DNA of 64,000 nt. Source: Alistipes sp. ZOR0009. GTDB taxonomy: Bacteria; Bacteroidota; Bacteroidia; Bacteroidales; ZOR0009. The stretch spans positions 1 through 64,000 of the forward strand of contig NZ_JTLD01000046.1 in assembly GCF_000798815.1 (NCBI RefSeq), read 5' to 3'. The notes under the pieces are model-generated. The model saw nothing but the letters and a program-made list of their open reading frames with translations. It was not told the origin of the DNA and made no database searches. The translations under genes and the position numbers were made by a program. Of the stretch, positions 42,988 through 52,600 are shown one piece after another. How positions within the stretch are numbered: the stretch's first letter is position 1; the number at the start of each line of letters is the position of its first letter.

Positions 42988-43155
42988 ATGAAGAAGTTAT
43001 TCGCTATCGTTGCTGTTGCTGCTATGTTCGCAGCTTGCGGTGGAAACAAGCCAGCTGAAACTACTGACACTCCAGTTGTTGATTCTCCAGCTGTAGTTGA
43101 TTCTCCTGTTGCTGTTGATTCTCCAGCTGCTGATTCTGCTGCTGTTGTAAAGTAA
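42988..43155 (+). CDS. Small VDSP-repeat lipoprotein, 55 aa
   Basis: A short gene easily missed by length cut-offs. The protein starts MKKLFAIVAVAAMFAACGG, a clear lipoprotein signal peptide with Cys17, leaving a mature part of only 39 residues. That part is low-complexity: repeated Val-Asp-Ser-Pro (VVDSP, VVDSP, VAVDSP, then AADS) and ends AAVVK. Codons are strikingly uniform (GCT for Ala, GTT for Val, TCT for Ser, CCA for Pro), as in highly expressed genes. It has a -7 box upstream and terminators right after. Function unknown; possibly an abundant surface or periplasmic spacer, comparable in style to Lpp-like small lipoproteins but not homologous in sequence. Confidence 0.85.
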   Translation: MKKLFAIVAVAAMFAACGGNKPAETTDTPVVDSPAVVDSPVAVDSPAADSAAVVK

Positions 43156-43181
43156 TCTTGCAACGAAAGTAAGAAATGATG

Positions 43182-43216
43182 GAGCTGCCCTAGTAGGGTG
43201 GCTCTTTTCTTTTATG
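43182..43216 (+). terminator. Intrinsic terminator of the 55-aa lipoprotein gene
   Basis: GAGCTGCCCT pairs with AGGGTGGCTC (two wobble pairs) around a 3-nt loop, followed by TTTTCTTTT, 26 bp past the stop. Confidence 0.8.
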
Positions 43217-43224
43217 GCAAAAAT

Positions 43225-43257
43225 AAAAAAGGACGATCAATCGATCATCCTTTTTTT
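43225..43257. terminator. Bidirectional terminator before the CpxP-like gene
   Basis: AAAAAGGA-GATC pairs with GATC-TCCTTTTT (one mismatch, 4-nt loop), with A- and T-runs on both sides; it would stop the minus-strand operon ending at 43263. Confidence 0.8.
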
Positions 43258-43262
43258 ATGCT

Positions 43263-43712
43263 TTATCGGCCCATTTTCGAGCGTAGGTGCTCTAGGGTTA
43301 CAATGTCGTACTTTTTTTGCTGTTCTGGGGTAAGGCATTTGCGAACCTCGATGGAGTACTTTATCCAGTTTTTGCGTATCTGAGCGTTTAGCCGTCCAAG
43401 GCTATCGGCGTAGTGATTGATTGTTGCCGTGTCTATGGGAGTTTTGGACACTTGGCTCTGAAGCTTTATCATCAGGGTGTCGTACCTGTTGTATAGCGGA
43501 AAGTTTTTGTTTTGAAAGCGCTCTCGCGTTGTAACAAAGGTTTTTCTTTGGTTATCGGTTAGACCTAACTTTTTAAATATCTTTTCGCGCTGCTCTTCCT
43601 TACTCTCTTTGTGGTCGTGGGCAAAGAAGACGCCTAAAAATGTTCCAATATTTACCAAGATGAGTATAACGATAACCCAAAGAAGAAATTTAGGTTTTAG
43701 TAAAAAGTTCAT
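43263..43712 (-). CDS. Spy/CpxP-like periplasmic protein
   Basis: A 149-aa membrane-anchored helical protein. A single N-terminal transmembrane helix (~9-30) is followed by ~115 periplasmic residues: KIFKKLGLTDNQRKTFVTTRERFQ (~43-67), two long helices, and RKCLTPEQQKKYDIV (~123-138). The L-T-x-x-Q repeats at both ends are the hallmark of Spy/CpxP/CnrX-type metal or misfolded-protein sensors. Last gene of a three-gene unit with an ECF sigma factor and a zinc-finger anti-sigma factor (5-bp gap), so it probably feeds envelope-stress or metal signals into that system. Confidence 0.82.
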   Translation of the reverse strand: MNFLLKPKFLLWVIVILILVNIGTFLGVFFAHDHKESKEEQREKIFKKLGLTDNQRKTFVTTRERFQNKNFPLYNRYDTLMIKLQSQVSKTPIDTATINHYADSLGRLNAQIRKNWIKYSIEVRKCLTPEQQKKYDIVTLEHLRSKMGR

Positions 43713-43717
43713 AGGTT

Positions 43718-44107
43718 TTATTCTTTGTCAAGTACAATTGGCGACTGCGGAAAATCGTTGAGACTAAGCAGGTCGTATTGTTGTGCCTGATGGTGGTTAC
43801 TTTCAAATGCAATGTATACGGTTAGGCCTCCTATTATAATGGCCAGCATTACTGTAAACGATAGGGCATAGCGAAGCCTTGTATTTTCGGGGCGAGCCTG
43901 CTTACGGCTAATGGCCGCCATTACTTTTTCGGGAAAGTAGGGGTTAAAAGATGGAATTTCGATACTATCCAACTTTTTTAGTGCGCCGACGGCTAAGGAT
44001 ACTACTTTGGCACATTTAGAGCACGAGTGGAGATGCGACAACTCCTCTTCCGAGAGCTGCTCGAGCCCCCGTTCGTTGAATCCTGCTTTGAAATCCTTAC
44101 ATCTCAT
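43718..44107 (-). CDS. Zinc-finger anti-sigma factor (ZAS-like)
   Basis: A 129-aa protein. The N-terminal anti-sigma domain contains a HxxxCxxC-type zinc site, HLHSCSKCAKVV (~26-37), preceded by a helix (FNERGLEQLSEEELS). One transmembrane helix lies at ~82-102, and ~27 residues face the periplasm. It is 51 bp downstream of the ECF sigma gene and is expected to sequester that sigma factor. Confidence 0.82.
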   Translation of the reverse strand: MRCKDFKAGFNERGLEQLSEEELSHLHSCSKCAKVVSLAVGALKKLDSIEIPSFNPYFPEKVMAAISRKQARPENTRLRYALSFTVMLAIIIGGLTVYIAFESNHHQAQQYDLLSLNDFPQSPIVLDKE

Positions 44108-44158
44108 GATCTGTATCTTTTTATACTATTGACAATTTTAGTGTGTAAAACTTGCGGC

Positions 44159-44734
44159 TTACTCTACGCTTTTGACGTTATCTACCATAATTTTACGTAA
44201 GTTTTTCTTTGCTCTGAAAATTAGAGATTCCACAGATGCGAGAGAAATACTCATGACCTCGGCGATTTGTTTGTAGCTAAGGTTTTGGTAGGTGTATAGC
44301 GTAAGTGCCGTCTTTTGCGTATCGGGAAGCTGCTTCAAGGCTTCCTTAAGGCGCTTTACATCCTCGTCGGGATCGGTAAAGTCGTCGGGTTGGCGCGAAC
44401 TGTCGGCGTAATCCTTACCTTGAGCCGACTTCCCTGTAAAGAGCTCCTCTATGCTGCTAAAAATCGAACTTCGTTTCTTTTTTCGAAGAAAGTTTAGCGA
44501 TTTATTGACCGCAATCCGGTAAATCCATGTGCTAAATTTGGCCTCGTGCCTAAATGAGTAAAGCGATTCGTAGATCTCAATAAATACCTCTTGGGCAACA
44601 TCTTCAGCATCCGATTGCGACTGGGTAAACCCATAGCAGGTACGTAAAACCTGATCCTGATACTTGTTTATCAAGTGCCGGAGCTGGGTTTCGTTGCCAT
44701 TCAGTATTTCTGCTATTATTTCGCTATCGGTCAT
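44159..44734 (-). CDS. ECF RNA polymerase sigma factor (RpoE-like)
   Basis: A 191-aa ECF sigma factor. Region 2: LRHLINKYQDQVLRTCYGFTQSQSDAEDVAQEVFIEIYESLYSFRHEAKFSTWIYRIAVNKSLNFLRKKKR-type pattern over residues ~17-87. Region 4: LPDTQKTALTLYTYQNLSYKQIAEVMSISLASVESLIFRAKKNLRK over ~130-180. The linker between them (~90-125) is long and charged. First gene of the operon with the zinc-finger anti-sigma factor and the CpxP-like protein; unlike the sigma factor at 13719 it has no TonB-transporter partner, so it should answer to envelope or metal stress. Confidence 0.93.
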   Translation of the reverse strand: MTDSEIIAEILNGNETQLRHLINKYQDQVLRTCYGFTQSQSDAEDVAQEVFIEIYESLYSFRHEAKFSTWIYRIAVNKSLNFLRKKKRSSIFSSIEELFTGKSAQGKDYADSSRQPDDFTDPDEDVKRLKEALKQLPDTQKTALTLYTYQNLSYKQIAEVMSISLASVESLIFRAKKNLRKIMVDNVKSVE

Positions 44735-44867
44735 GTGTTTTAAAGAGAGCCGCTAAGATATTAAAAAATGGAAGGATTTAATTTAGGCTGTTCGGAATAT
44801 ATTAGGCGTTTTTTTCCCTTTTCTTGACTATTTTCGTTTATTAATTTAGTTGTAAATTAAAGAAGCT

Positions 44868-45629
44868 ATGGGGATTAAAACCAAGATATTTGCCGGCTTT
44901 ATAGTTGTTGGTACGTTGCTATTCCTTTCGGGGATTATTGCAATATACGAGCTGACTAGTATCGAGAACTCGATGCAGGGACTTCTTAAGGATAACTTAA
45001 AGTCGATAGAGGTGTCGAAGCAGATGCTTAAAGCCTCGCACCAGATAAACCAGGGGGTACTTAAGGCGATAAATGGGCAAGGTGAGGATGCTTCTAGGCT
45101 TATTGTAAGCGGCGAGCGCTACTTTAAAAGCTCGTACACTGTTGCGCTTAATAACATTACCGTAAAGGGTGAAGATCGCCTCGTACGGTCTATTGATAGC
45201 TGCTACCGTAGCTTTAGGGTGCTGGCTGATAGCGCCACATTGAGTACTGCACCTAGAACTCCTGAGTGGTATTTTGGCCAGTTTGTGGTGGTACATGATA
45301 GCCTGAATGAGGCTATTGACGAACTGATATCCATCAACCAAAAATCGCTTTACGAAAATGCGAAGATGATGGAGGTGGGGGCCAACCGGGCAATAATGCC
45401 AGGGCTGATTGCCATTGGTGTCGGTATCATTTTTATTGTGCTGTTTAACTATTTTGTGAACCTTTACTTTATTCAGCCAATTGTAAAGATAACACAAGGG
45501 GTAGAGAATTACGTGAAGCACTCCATTCCCTTTAAGGTAAAGGTGGATACTCAAGACGAGGTAGGGCTGCTTAGATCGTCAATTGAGAAACTGATTGCCC
45601 AAAATAAAACTAATAAGATAGAAGAGTAA
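44868..45629 (+). CDS. Membrane sensor-like protein with four-helix bundle and HAMP domain, no output domain
   Basis: A 253-aa protein. Transmembrane helix 1 at ~8-28, a periplasmic four-helix bundle of MCP type (~30-175, ISIENSMQGLLKDNLKSIEVSKQMLKASHQINQGVLKAI-like heptads), transmembrane helix 2 at ~177-197, then a HAMP domain (~198-248, YFIQPIVKITQGVENYVKHSIPFKVKVDTQDEVGLLRSSIEKLI). The protein ends right after HAMP: no kinase, methyl-accepting or cyclase domain. Its stop overlaps the trkH start by one base (TAATG). It may act through a partner, or modulate TrkH directly. Confidence 0.85.
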   Translation: MGIKTKIFAGFIVVGTLLFLSGIIAIYELTSIENSMQGLLKDNLKSIEVSKQMLKASHQINQGVLKAINGQGEDASRLIVSGERYFKSSYTVALNNITVKGEDRLVRSIDSCYRSFRVLADSATLSTAPRTPEWYFGQFVVVHDSLNEAIDELISINQKSLYENAKMMEVGANRAIMPGLIAIGVGIIFIVLFNYFVNLYFIQPIVKITQGVENYVKHSIPFKVKVDTQDEVGLLRSSIEKLIAQNKTNKIEE

Positions 45630-47071
45630 TGCGACCCTACGTTATTGTTCGGTATATATCGATGGCGCTACTGCTGAATGCCGTTTTTATGCTTATTGCA
45701 ACAACGGTTTCAATTCTGAACGACTTTGATGCTGGCTTTTTCCCGTTGCTGCTTAGCTTTTTGGTGACATCGCTAATGGGGGCGTTTCCTTTCATTTTTG
45801 TGCCGTCGTATAAGGATATTTCGTTAAAGGAAAGCTACATGATTGTGGCCTTGTCGTGGCTTGTAAGTTGTGGGGTGGGCATGCTACCTTACGTTTTTTG
45901 GGGTGGAGAATTTTCGTTAACCAAGGCGTGGTTCGAGAGCGTGTCGGGCTTTACCACCACAGGGGCAACTACCTTAGCCAACGTGGAAAGTCTCCCTATG
46001 AGCATCCTATTTTGGAGGGCATCGACCCAATGGATTGGCGGTGGCGGCGTGGTTCTTTTTGCGTTGGTAGTGTTACCTTCATTGGGTAAGGCTCGTGCCA
46101 ACCTTTCTAAAATAGAGATGTCGTCGCTTTCGAAGCACAATTTTTCGCAGGGGGTAAATAACTCGTTGCGCATGATATTGGTGGTGTACGTGGCTCTAAC
46201 GCTTATTCAGAGCTTTATCCTGTACTTCTCGGGGATGACGGTGGTGGATGCCATTGCCTACTCCTTTAGCACCATATCTACTGGCGGTTTTGCCATGACC
46301 AACAGCAACGTGGCTGGATTGGGTAATCCGTTTGCTGAACTTATCATTATGATATTTATGGTGGTATCAGGACTTAACTTTAGCCTTATTTACGCTTCGG
46401 TGATGCATCGGCAGGTGTCGGTGTTTAAATCGGGGGTCGCAAGATACTACCTGCTTACGGTGCTTATTGGTGCGCTGGTACTTTCGTTGGGATTAAGGCT
46501 TAGCGTAAGCTCATCATGGCTCGATTCTTTTAGGCACGGTTTCTTTCAGGTGGCATCTATGGCATCGTCTACCGGATTCTTTAATGCAGATACTTCCATG
46601 TGGCCATCGTTTGCCATCATGATCCTTACCCTATTCATGCTGCAGGCAGCCTGTGCTGGCTCTACAACTGGCGGCATTAAGGTAGATCGGATCGTCCTTT
46701 TTGGAAACACTATCAGAACCCAGATAAAGCGTCTACAGCATCCAAATGCCGTTATCCCTGTACGAATTGGGAAAACGGTTATTGCTGATGAGGTAGTTAG
46801 CGCATCGTTGTTGTATATTGTATTTTACGTTTGCATTGTATTTATCTCTACGGTGGTAATGGGGGTATTTGGGCTCGATATTCTGAGCGCGTTCTCCTCT
46901 TCGGCTGCATGTTTAGGTAACGTAGGCCCCGGCTTTGGTCTTGTAGGAACCTTAGGTAACTATGGTAACCTACCCAATGCGGCGATGTGGTGGCTCACGT
47001 TGCTGATGCTACTAGGGCGCCTAGAAATTTATGGTTTGCTGATGGTGCTATTTATTCGTTCGTGGAAGTAA
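45629..47071 (+). CDS. trkH: TrkH-family potassium uptake protein
   Basis: A 480-aa K+ channel-like transporter subunit with four pore loops. Selectivity segments: GFTTTGATTL (~105), ISTGGFAMT (~222), ASSTGFFNADT (~311) and CLGNVGPGFG (~430), each holding the filter Gly. About ten hydrophobic helices are visible, plus a charged cytoplasmic stretch KTVIADEVVSASLL. The regulatory TrkA protein is not in the window. Translationally coupled (one-base overlap) to the HAMP protein upstream. Confidence 0.93.
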   Translation: MRPYVIVRYISMALLLNAVFMLIATTVSILNDFDAGFFPLLLSFLVTSLMGAFPFIFVPSYKDISLKESYMIVALSWLVSCGVGMLPYVFWGGEFSLTKAWFESVSGFTTTGATTLANVESLPMSILFWRASTQWIGGGGVVLFALVVLPSLGKARANLSKIEMSSLSKHNFSQGVNNSLRMILVVYVALTLIQSFILYFSGMTVVDAIAYSFSTISTGGFAMTNSNVAGLGNPFAELIIMIFMVVSGLNFSLIYASVMHRQVSVFKSGVARYYLLTVLIGALVLSLGLRLSVSSSWLDSFRHGFFQVASMASSTGFFNADTSMWPSFAIMILTLFMLQAACAGSTTGGIKVDRIVLFGNTIRTQIKRLQHPNAVIPVRIGKTVIADEVVSASLLYIVFYVCIVFISTVVMGVFGLDILSAFSSSAACLGNVGPGFGLVGTLGNYGNLPNAAMWWLTLLMLLGRLEIYGLLMVLFIRSWK

Positions 47072-47083
47072 TAAAATTTTGAA

Positions 47084-47689
47084 ATGATGATAAAAGAATT
47101 TCAGGTGGTGGAGTGTCCAAACTGCGGTGCACATCACAAAATGAGAAAGCCAAAGACCAAGCTAAAGAGCTACGAAATCTATTCTGATGGAAAGACATTT
47201 TCGCCAGAGTTGGACGAGGCTCTAGAGGTGGCCGCTTGTGCTGCCTGTGGCGAATGTTTTTGGATAGAGGATGCCAGCTTGCCAAAGGTGGAGGTAACAG
47301 AGGAGATGCCTTCGCTGAAGCCGCTAACCATTGCTCAGTATGCAGGAATGCTTGATGCCGAGGTGATAACCACCGACGAGGAGGAAATTTTACGCATGGA
47401 GCTGTTATGGGCCTTTAACGACCGCGTAAGGGCCGATAAACCGATGTTTGAAAACGAGGGCGATGAGGAACTTTGGGCGCAGAATATGACAATTCTGTAC
47501 AACCTTCTCGATAGCGCTGACGTGTACTCGCGCCTTTTAAAAGCCGAGATTGACCGTGAACGTGGCGAGTTTGATCGTGCCGAGGAAATTTTGTCAAAAA
47601 TTAAGGAGGGACAGCTGGCTGGAATTAAAAATCAGCTGATGAACGCAATCAAATACAAGGAGCGCGAGGTTGTTAAGTTTAACGAATAG
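47084..47689 (+). CDS. Hypothetical zinc-ribbon protein, 201 aa
   Basis: A soluble acidic protein. Two CxxC pairs, CPNCG at ~10-14 and CAACGEC at ~53-59, would form a zinc ribbon; between them is a KSYEIYSDGKTFSPEL segment. Residues ~75-195 are helical with TPR-like spacing (RVRADKPMFENEGDEELWAQNMTILYNLLD, AEIDRERGEFDRAEEILSKI). No known family named. It starts 12 bp after trkH and ends the operon at a perfect terminator. It could be a scaffold; the function is unknown. Confidence 0.75.
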   Translation: MMIKEFQVVECPNCGAHHKMRKPKTKLKSYEIYSDGKTFSPELDEALEVAACAACGECFWIEDASLPKVEVTEEMPSLKPLTIAQYAGMLDAEVITTDEEEILRMELLWAFNDRVRADKPMFENEGDEELWAQNMTILYNLLDSADVYSRLLKAEIDRERGEFDRAEEILSKIKEGQLAGIKNQLMNAIKYKEREVVKFNE

Positions 47690-47691
47690 AA

Positions 47692-47728
47692 AATAGGGTG
47701 GTTTTATAACCACCCTATTCTTTTTTTT
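47692..47728 (+). terminator. Intrinsic terminator of the HAMP-trkH-zinc-ribbon operon
   Basis: A perfect 12-bp stem (AATAGGGTGGTT with AACCACCCTATT, 4-nt loop) followed by a long T-run. Confidence 0.88.
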
Positions 47729-47811
47729 AAGGTAACTCGAGCTTCATTGAGCACCACTTTTATGAAGCGGCTTAGGATACCCTAGATCTTTATTATTGCT
47801 AATGGCTTACG

Positions 47812-48408
47812 CTATAGATGCAGGAGTATATTTAGGTTCGAGAAAAAGAGCTTGACGGACATCGAAAGTAGTATAATCCCGAAGATCTTGCGGAGGATGT
47901 AGATTCCTGATTCGCCTAAGAATTTCTCGACTAAATGAATGTTTTTAAGCACGAGGTAAACAATTCCCATGTTTACCAATATTGCGGCAATGATGTTGCT
48001 TTCGTGGTATTGCGAGCGGAGAGACAGGGTGGTGGTTAGGGTTCCAGCACCTGCTATCAGCGGAAATACAACAGGTACGATGGTGGCAAAGCCTTTTGGT
48101 CCATCGTTACGGAAAATCTCGATATTGAGAATCATTTCTAGCGCAAGTGCAAAAAGGACAAGCGAGCCGGCTACGGCAAACGAGGCAATGTCGGTGTTGA
48201 AAAGCTTAAGCATGGCGTTCCCTGCAAAAAGGAATACAATAAGAATCCCTAGGGAGATAAGGGCTGCTTTTCCTGCATGAACATGCTTCCCCTGGTTGTT
48301 GAGGGTTGCAATAATGGGTATTGAGCCGGTGATATCTATCACGGCAAAAAGCACCATAAAAGCGGTGATGAACTCTTTCAGGTTCAGCTGTAATTCTAAT
48401 CCAAGCAT
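47812..48408 (-). CDS. MarC family integral membrane protein
   Basis: A ~198-aa inner-membrane protein with six transmembrane helices. Family motifs: KEFITAFMVLFAVIDITGSIPIIATLNN (~10-37), a strand of small residues in LFAGNAMLKLFNTDIASFAVAGSLVLFALALEMIL (~62-98), and FPLIAGAGTLTTTLSLRSQY (~118). The start at 48408 is chosen because 52 further in-frame codons upstream encode no membrane-protein N-terminus. Despite the name, MarC proteins have no confirmed role in drug resistance; the transported substrate is unknown. Confidence 0.88.
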   Translation of the reverse strand: MLGLELQLNLKEFITAFMVLFAVIDITGSIPIIATLNNQGKHVHAGKAALISLGILIVFLFAGNAMLKLFNTDIASFAVAGSLVLFALALEMILNIEIFRNDGPKGFATIVPVVFPLIAGAGTLTTTLSLRSQYHESNIIAAILVNMGIVYLVLKNIHLVEKFLGESGIYILRKIFGIILLSMSVKLFFSNLNILLHL

Positions 48409-48556
48409 GTTATAATGTATTACGATTACTTTACTAGTGCGATTGCGAGGCAGCAGAGCTGCTTTAAAGAGGAATCGAGTTGCTACAGGTACAAAGGTAG
48501 CTAAATTTTTTATATTGCTGGTTTGTGGTAATATAGCCTTGTTAGGGCTGCTTAAA

Positions 48557-48584
48557 AGCCGCATACCTGCGAATGTATGCGGCT
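48557..48584 (-). terminator. Possible terminator of the T9SS-protein operon
   Basis: A perfect 10-bp stem (AGCCGCATAC with GTATGCGGCT, 8-nt loop) followed on the minus strand by TTTTAAG. It lies ~165 bp past the stop of the barrel-protein gene at 48750. Confidence 0.5.
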
Positions 48585-48749
48585 GGCGATGGGTAGCGAA
48601 AACAAACAGCGTAGAACTATATCAAGCGATGCTACCCACCGCATGTTGATAGAAAGGTAAGTTTTTTCTTATAGGCATTTGGTTTTACTATTCGATAAAG
48701 TACGGTTGCTGCAAATAGTATCTCGAAGATATTTCATAAAACAGACAGG

Positions 48750-49577
48750 CTATTTTTTAACGCAGAATTGGCTCCATGTCACTCCAATCTTAAGTCCTAC
48801 AGAAAGGATGTTAATCTTAGACGCCCTGTCGGATTTTAGCATGCTTTGGTATTCGCCATTTTTGTTGAGAATGGTTTGGCTATCGGTTTTAAGCAAATTG
48901 TTAAAGCCGTAGGTTCCGTAGGCTCCAACGTATAAACTTAGCTTTTCGGAAAGCGAATAGTTAGTCCCAAAATCGGCAAATAGACCTAACGAAGGGCGGA
49001 GCGAGAAGTTACCCGAAGGCCGCTCGTTGTAGGTTCTAAAGCCCTGTTCTGGGATATTAAACAACTCAACATTCCATTTGCTGTAGTAGCCCGAGGTAAT
49101 AATACCACCATCGTTAACCTTATAGTAAGTTTTGATAGGCAGTTGCAAAATACCTCCAAAAGTGTAGCTCATCCTGATTTTTGGAGAGAGCGTACTTCTG
49201 TAGGTTATTCCTAGCGGAATATCGAATGTAACAACCGAATGTTTCTCTTCCCATTGGTTGTAGCTAGTTCTGAGTTCATAGCTGTCGCCTTCGGAGTCAA
49301 CGCTAGGTGTTGCACTCTTAACGTTTAGGGTAACCGACGATTTATAGGAGCTAACTCCCAGTCCTGCGCTAGCTCCCCATTGTGAATTGAAGAAAATAGA
49401 GTATCGGGTGTTGATGTTGTAGCCTAACCCTCCCTTCTTATCTCCATCGTTAAATTTATAAAAAAGCTGATGCTGACCTCCTCCAACTGCAACCAAAAGA
49501 TTACGTTCGGTGGTTTGGCAAGCTGCCGATGCCGCTATAGTGAGCGCAGAAAGCGCGACAAAAAAACGTTTCATCAT
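48750..49577 (-). CDS. Outer-membrane beta-barrel protein
   Basis: A 275-aa exported protein. Signal peptide FFVALSALTIAASAACQ (~4-20). The rest is alternating amphipathic strands separated by turns: YSIFFNSQWGASAGLGVSSY, HSVVTFDIPLGITYRS, KIRMSYTFGGILQLPI, FSLRPSLGLFADFGTNYSL, LSLYVGAYGTYGFNNLL and KINILSVGLKIGVTW, consistent with an 8-10-stranded porin-like barrel. The last residues (SQFCVKK) lack the usual terminal aromatic. It starts 64 bp after the giant T9SS protein and is probably expressed with it under the same riboswitch. Specific function unknown. Confidence 0.75.
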   Translation of the reverse strand: MMKRFFVALSALTIAASAACQTTERNLLVAVGGGQHQLFYKFNDGDKKGGLGYNINTRYSIFFNSQWGASAGLGVSSYKSSVTLNVKSATPSVDSEGDSYELRTSYNQWEEKHSVVTFDIPLGITYRSTLSPKIRMSYTFGGILQLPIKTYYKVNDGGIITSGYYSKWNVELFNIPEQGFRTYNERPSGNFSLRPSLGLFADFGTNYSLSEKLSLYVGAYGTYGFNNLLKTDSQTILNKNGEYQSMLKSDRASKINILSVGLKIGVTWSQFCVKK

Positions 49578-49641
49578 TAATTTTTAGTTGGTGAAGAGGT
49601 TGCCTGTTAGAGTGCACTCTATAACGGGCAACCTCTTTAAT

Positions 49642-52600
49642 TTAATTTGCTAGGATAATCTTAAATGTTAGCTTTTCTCCATTCGATAAAACTACACGGC
49701 CTAGGTAAATGCCATTACTCCCTGAAAGTAGTATTTTGTTATTCTCTTCTACCTTGTGTAGAGAGCATACCGTAATGCCTTGAGCGTTGGTAATATCCAA
49801 CACAGCCCCATGTAGTAAAGAAATGTCTATTCCTTTTAACATAACTGTAAAAGGAACTCCGGTTTGTACCGGATTTGGATACACGCTTATGCTGCTGCTT
49901 TCAGTCTTTTTTATTGCTAACGATTTGGAGCAGGTGTTTACAATATGTCCTGTGGTGGTGGTTAAACGGACGTGGTATGTTCCGTTAAGTCCATTCGGAT
50001 CTTTGTAGTATTGTTGTGTGGCACCTGTAATTGCGCTTCCATCCTTAAACCACTGGTATCCGTTGTAGCGGTTACTGCTGTTGTCTACCAGAACAACGTT
50101 ACCAAACTTGGTAACAATCGCATCTGCCGATACGTTGATGGTAAACTCGAACGGAATAGAGTTGCTTTCAAATCCATTTATATCACGAAACTGTAAAAAT
50201 GCATGAAAAGTACCATCGGTGGCTTTTTCTGGAATTGGAAGATAAACATGATTTGCTTCTACTAACTGATACTCTAAATCTTTAAAACCAGCTATATGAG
50301 CATCCTCTGCGTATCGTATTTTGTATTCGTAAGGAGTTCCGCTGGTAAGCGAGTAGTGGATGGCAATCTGATTTCCTTCACAACCAGCCATATTTACTTC
50401 AGTTCCTTTACTTATCACAATTGGATTTGAAATGGATGCTCCTGTAATTATGTCATTGAGCGGTGCAATGTAGTTTGCAGAAGCACTACCTGCAATGGTG
50501 TAACTTATGGTAATGGTTTTATTGGAACCTATATTCGCATCATCAAAAAATGCATTAGCCGTAACAGTTACATTTTCGTTATCCATGGAAATAACCCCAT
50601 TCAATTTCCCTAAACTATTGATAATGGCTTTATTGTTTCCATCAATAAGTTTGGCTGTAACTATGTTGGGCTTACTAATGGTAAGTTGAACTTTTTCTAC
50701 AGTAATGAGTATTTCTTGGGTTGCAAATTCCACACTTTCTGGATCTTTTGGTGTAAATATGGCTTTAATAACATGCTTTCCTACAGGAAGAAGTGAGCCT
50801 ATGGTAGGAAGATAGGTGATTGATCCTGCTACATTCGTAGATGCATTGAGGTGTTCGTTATTTAAAGTTGTTCCATAAGTAATGGAAGAAGGCGCTACCC
50901 ATTTGATTTCTGGGATTATCTTAGATGTGATTGCTTTTTCCACATCAAAAGTATGCAAAACACCACACTCCTCGCTCGTGGCTTTTATCGTTATGGTGCC
51001 AGTTCCTTCTTCTAGATCCTTAAAAGAAATGCTTAGCCTTCCGTCTTGTATTTGAGAAGAACATAGTGCTTCATTACTGTTTTTCACAAGTTCGTACGAT
51101 ATGATGTTATCTTCAGGGGCATCATCATCTGCAAATACAGTTTTTAAATCAAAGTATAGAACTTGGTTCTTTTTAAATACTTTTTGATTAGGAATAGGAT
51201 TTGTAACGTAAGGAGCCTCATCCAATCTTTCGATGACAAAGGTGTGCTCTACCGATTTCCCTTCGCTAGTTGCCTTGAGCGTGATGGTGGCCGCTCCTTT
51301 TTTCTTTGAAGTAAGATTTACCGTTAGCATCTTCTCTGCAATAGAAGCTTGCGCTAGCTCTACATTACTGTTCGAGATCACTTCAAGGGTAATGGTACTA
51401 CCTGCAGGGGCATCATCGTCGGCAAAAACGTTGCTAAGATCTAATGTCAGGACTTTATCTTTAGCCTTTGGTTGCTGCTTAACAATAGGATTGGCCACGT
51501 AGGGTGCCTTGTCTGGGCCGTTAAAGTTATCGATGCAGAAGTAGGCTGGAATGGTAAGTCCGTAGCTGTTGCTGCGCGATCCTTCAACCTTAAAACCAAT
51601 AGTTTTAACTTTACCCAATGCTGATAAATCCCACCAAGTCCAGTCGGTAAATAGCTTGTGATCTTTGGCGTCTGGCGAGCGGTAGTCTGCAAGATAAAAT
51701 TCAGAAGTCGAAGTTTGAGCACCTGTAGCATCATAGCCGGTGGCAACCACTTTAAACCAATCGCCTGCTTTAAACGGTTCGCCAGTCATACTATCGCCGT
51801 TGCGGATAACGCTAGCCACCCAAGCGGTGTTGGTAACGTAAGTTCCGGATATGATGTCGCCATCAGGTTTGTTGGTGGCTTCGATACGGGTAGAAAAACC
51901 AAAAGGATAAACCACTCCGTAGGTTTTAGAGTTCTTGGCTCCGTGACCTGCCGCAGAGCGGAACTGCTCTAGCATAAAATTACCGGTGAATTCGGTAGAG
52001 GTAAAGTTAGAATAGCCAAAACCAGACCACGTAGACCACTCCTTTTTAAGGAAATTATTAAACTTGTACGAGCCGCTGTAGAAGTAGTCCGATATTTCGC
52101 TGGCATTATCGTAGCCCCACCACCTCGATTCTGGCGCTAGGTTGAGGTCTTCGAAGGTGGCCACGTCTGCTATTCCCTCAACTGTAAGGATTATCTCGGC
52201 CGAAGAGGTTTGTCCAAAGGCGTCAGTTGCTGATACAGTAAATTTACCAGTTGCTTGGGGGATGATGTCAAGAACATCTCCAGTGTACTTTTTCTGGTTC
52301 TTAGTATCGAACCAAGTTACTGCGATAGGATTTGCTCCTCCTGCGAAATCGGCTTTTAGCGTAAACCTTTCGTTTTGTAGAGCCGAATATTCGTACTTCC
52401 CATTGTAGTAAAGCGCTTCGGGCTTATCGCTGAAGTTATCTATGTCAAATGCAGCTGCTGCATCAAACTCAACGCTTGATATTTCGCCAAGATCGAAAAG
52501 ACAGGCGTAGGTCCACTTTTCGGAGCTGATGGTTTTGCTGGGTGTTTTAGACCCATCGGCTTTTATGCCCCAGTATGTAATGGGCAAAGCGCTACGGATA

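Noticed and set aside
42966-43163. Minus-strand frame of 65 codons with TTAGEST-type repeats
   Set aside because: It is the mirror image of the VDSP-repeat lipoprotein gene, which has a signal peptide, promoter box and terminator on the plus strand.
48409-48564. N-terminal extension of MarC by 52 codons
   Set aside because: The extension is not membrane-protein-like, and the family N-terminus fits the ATG at 48408.
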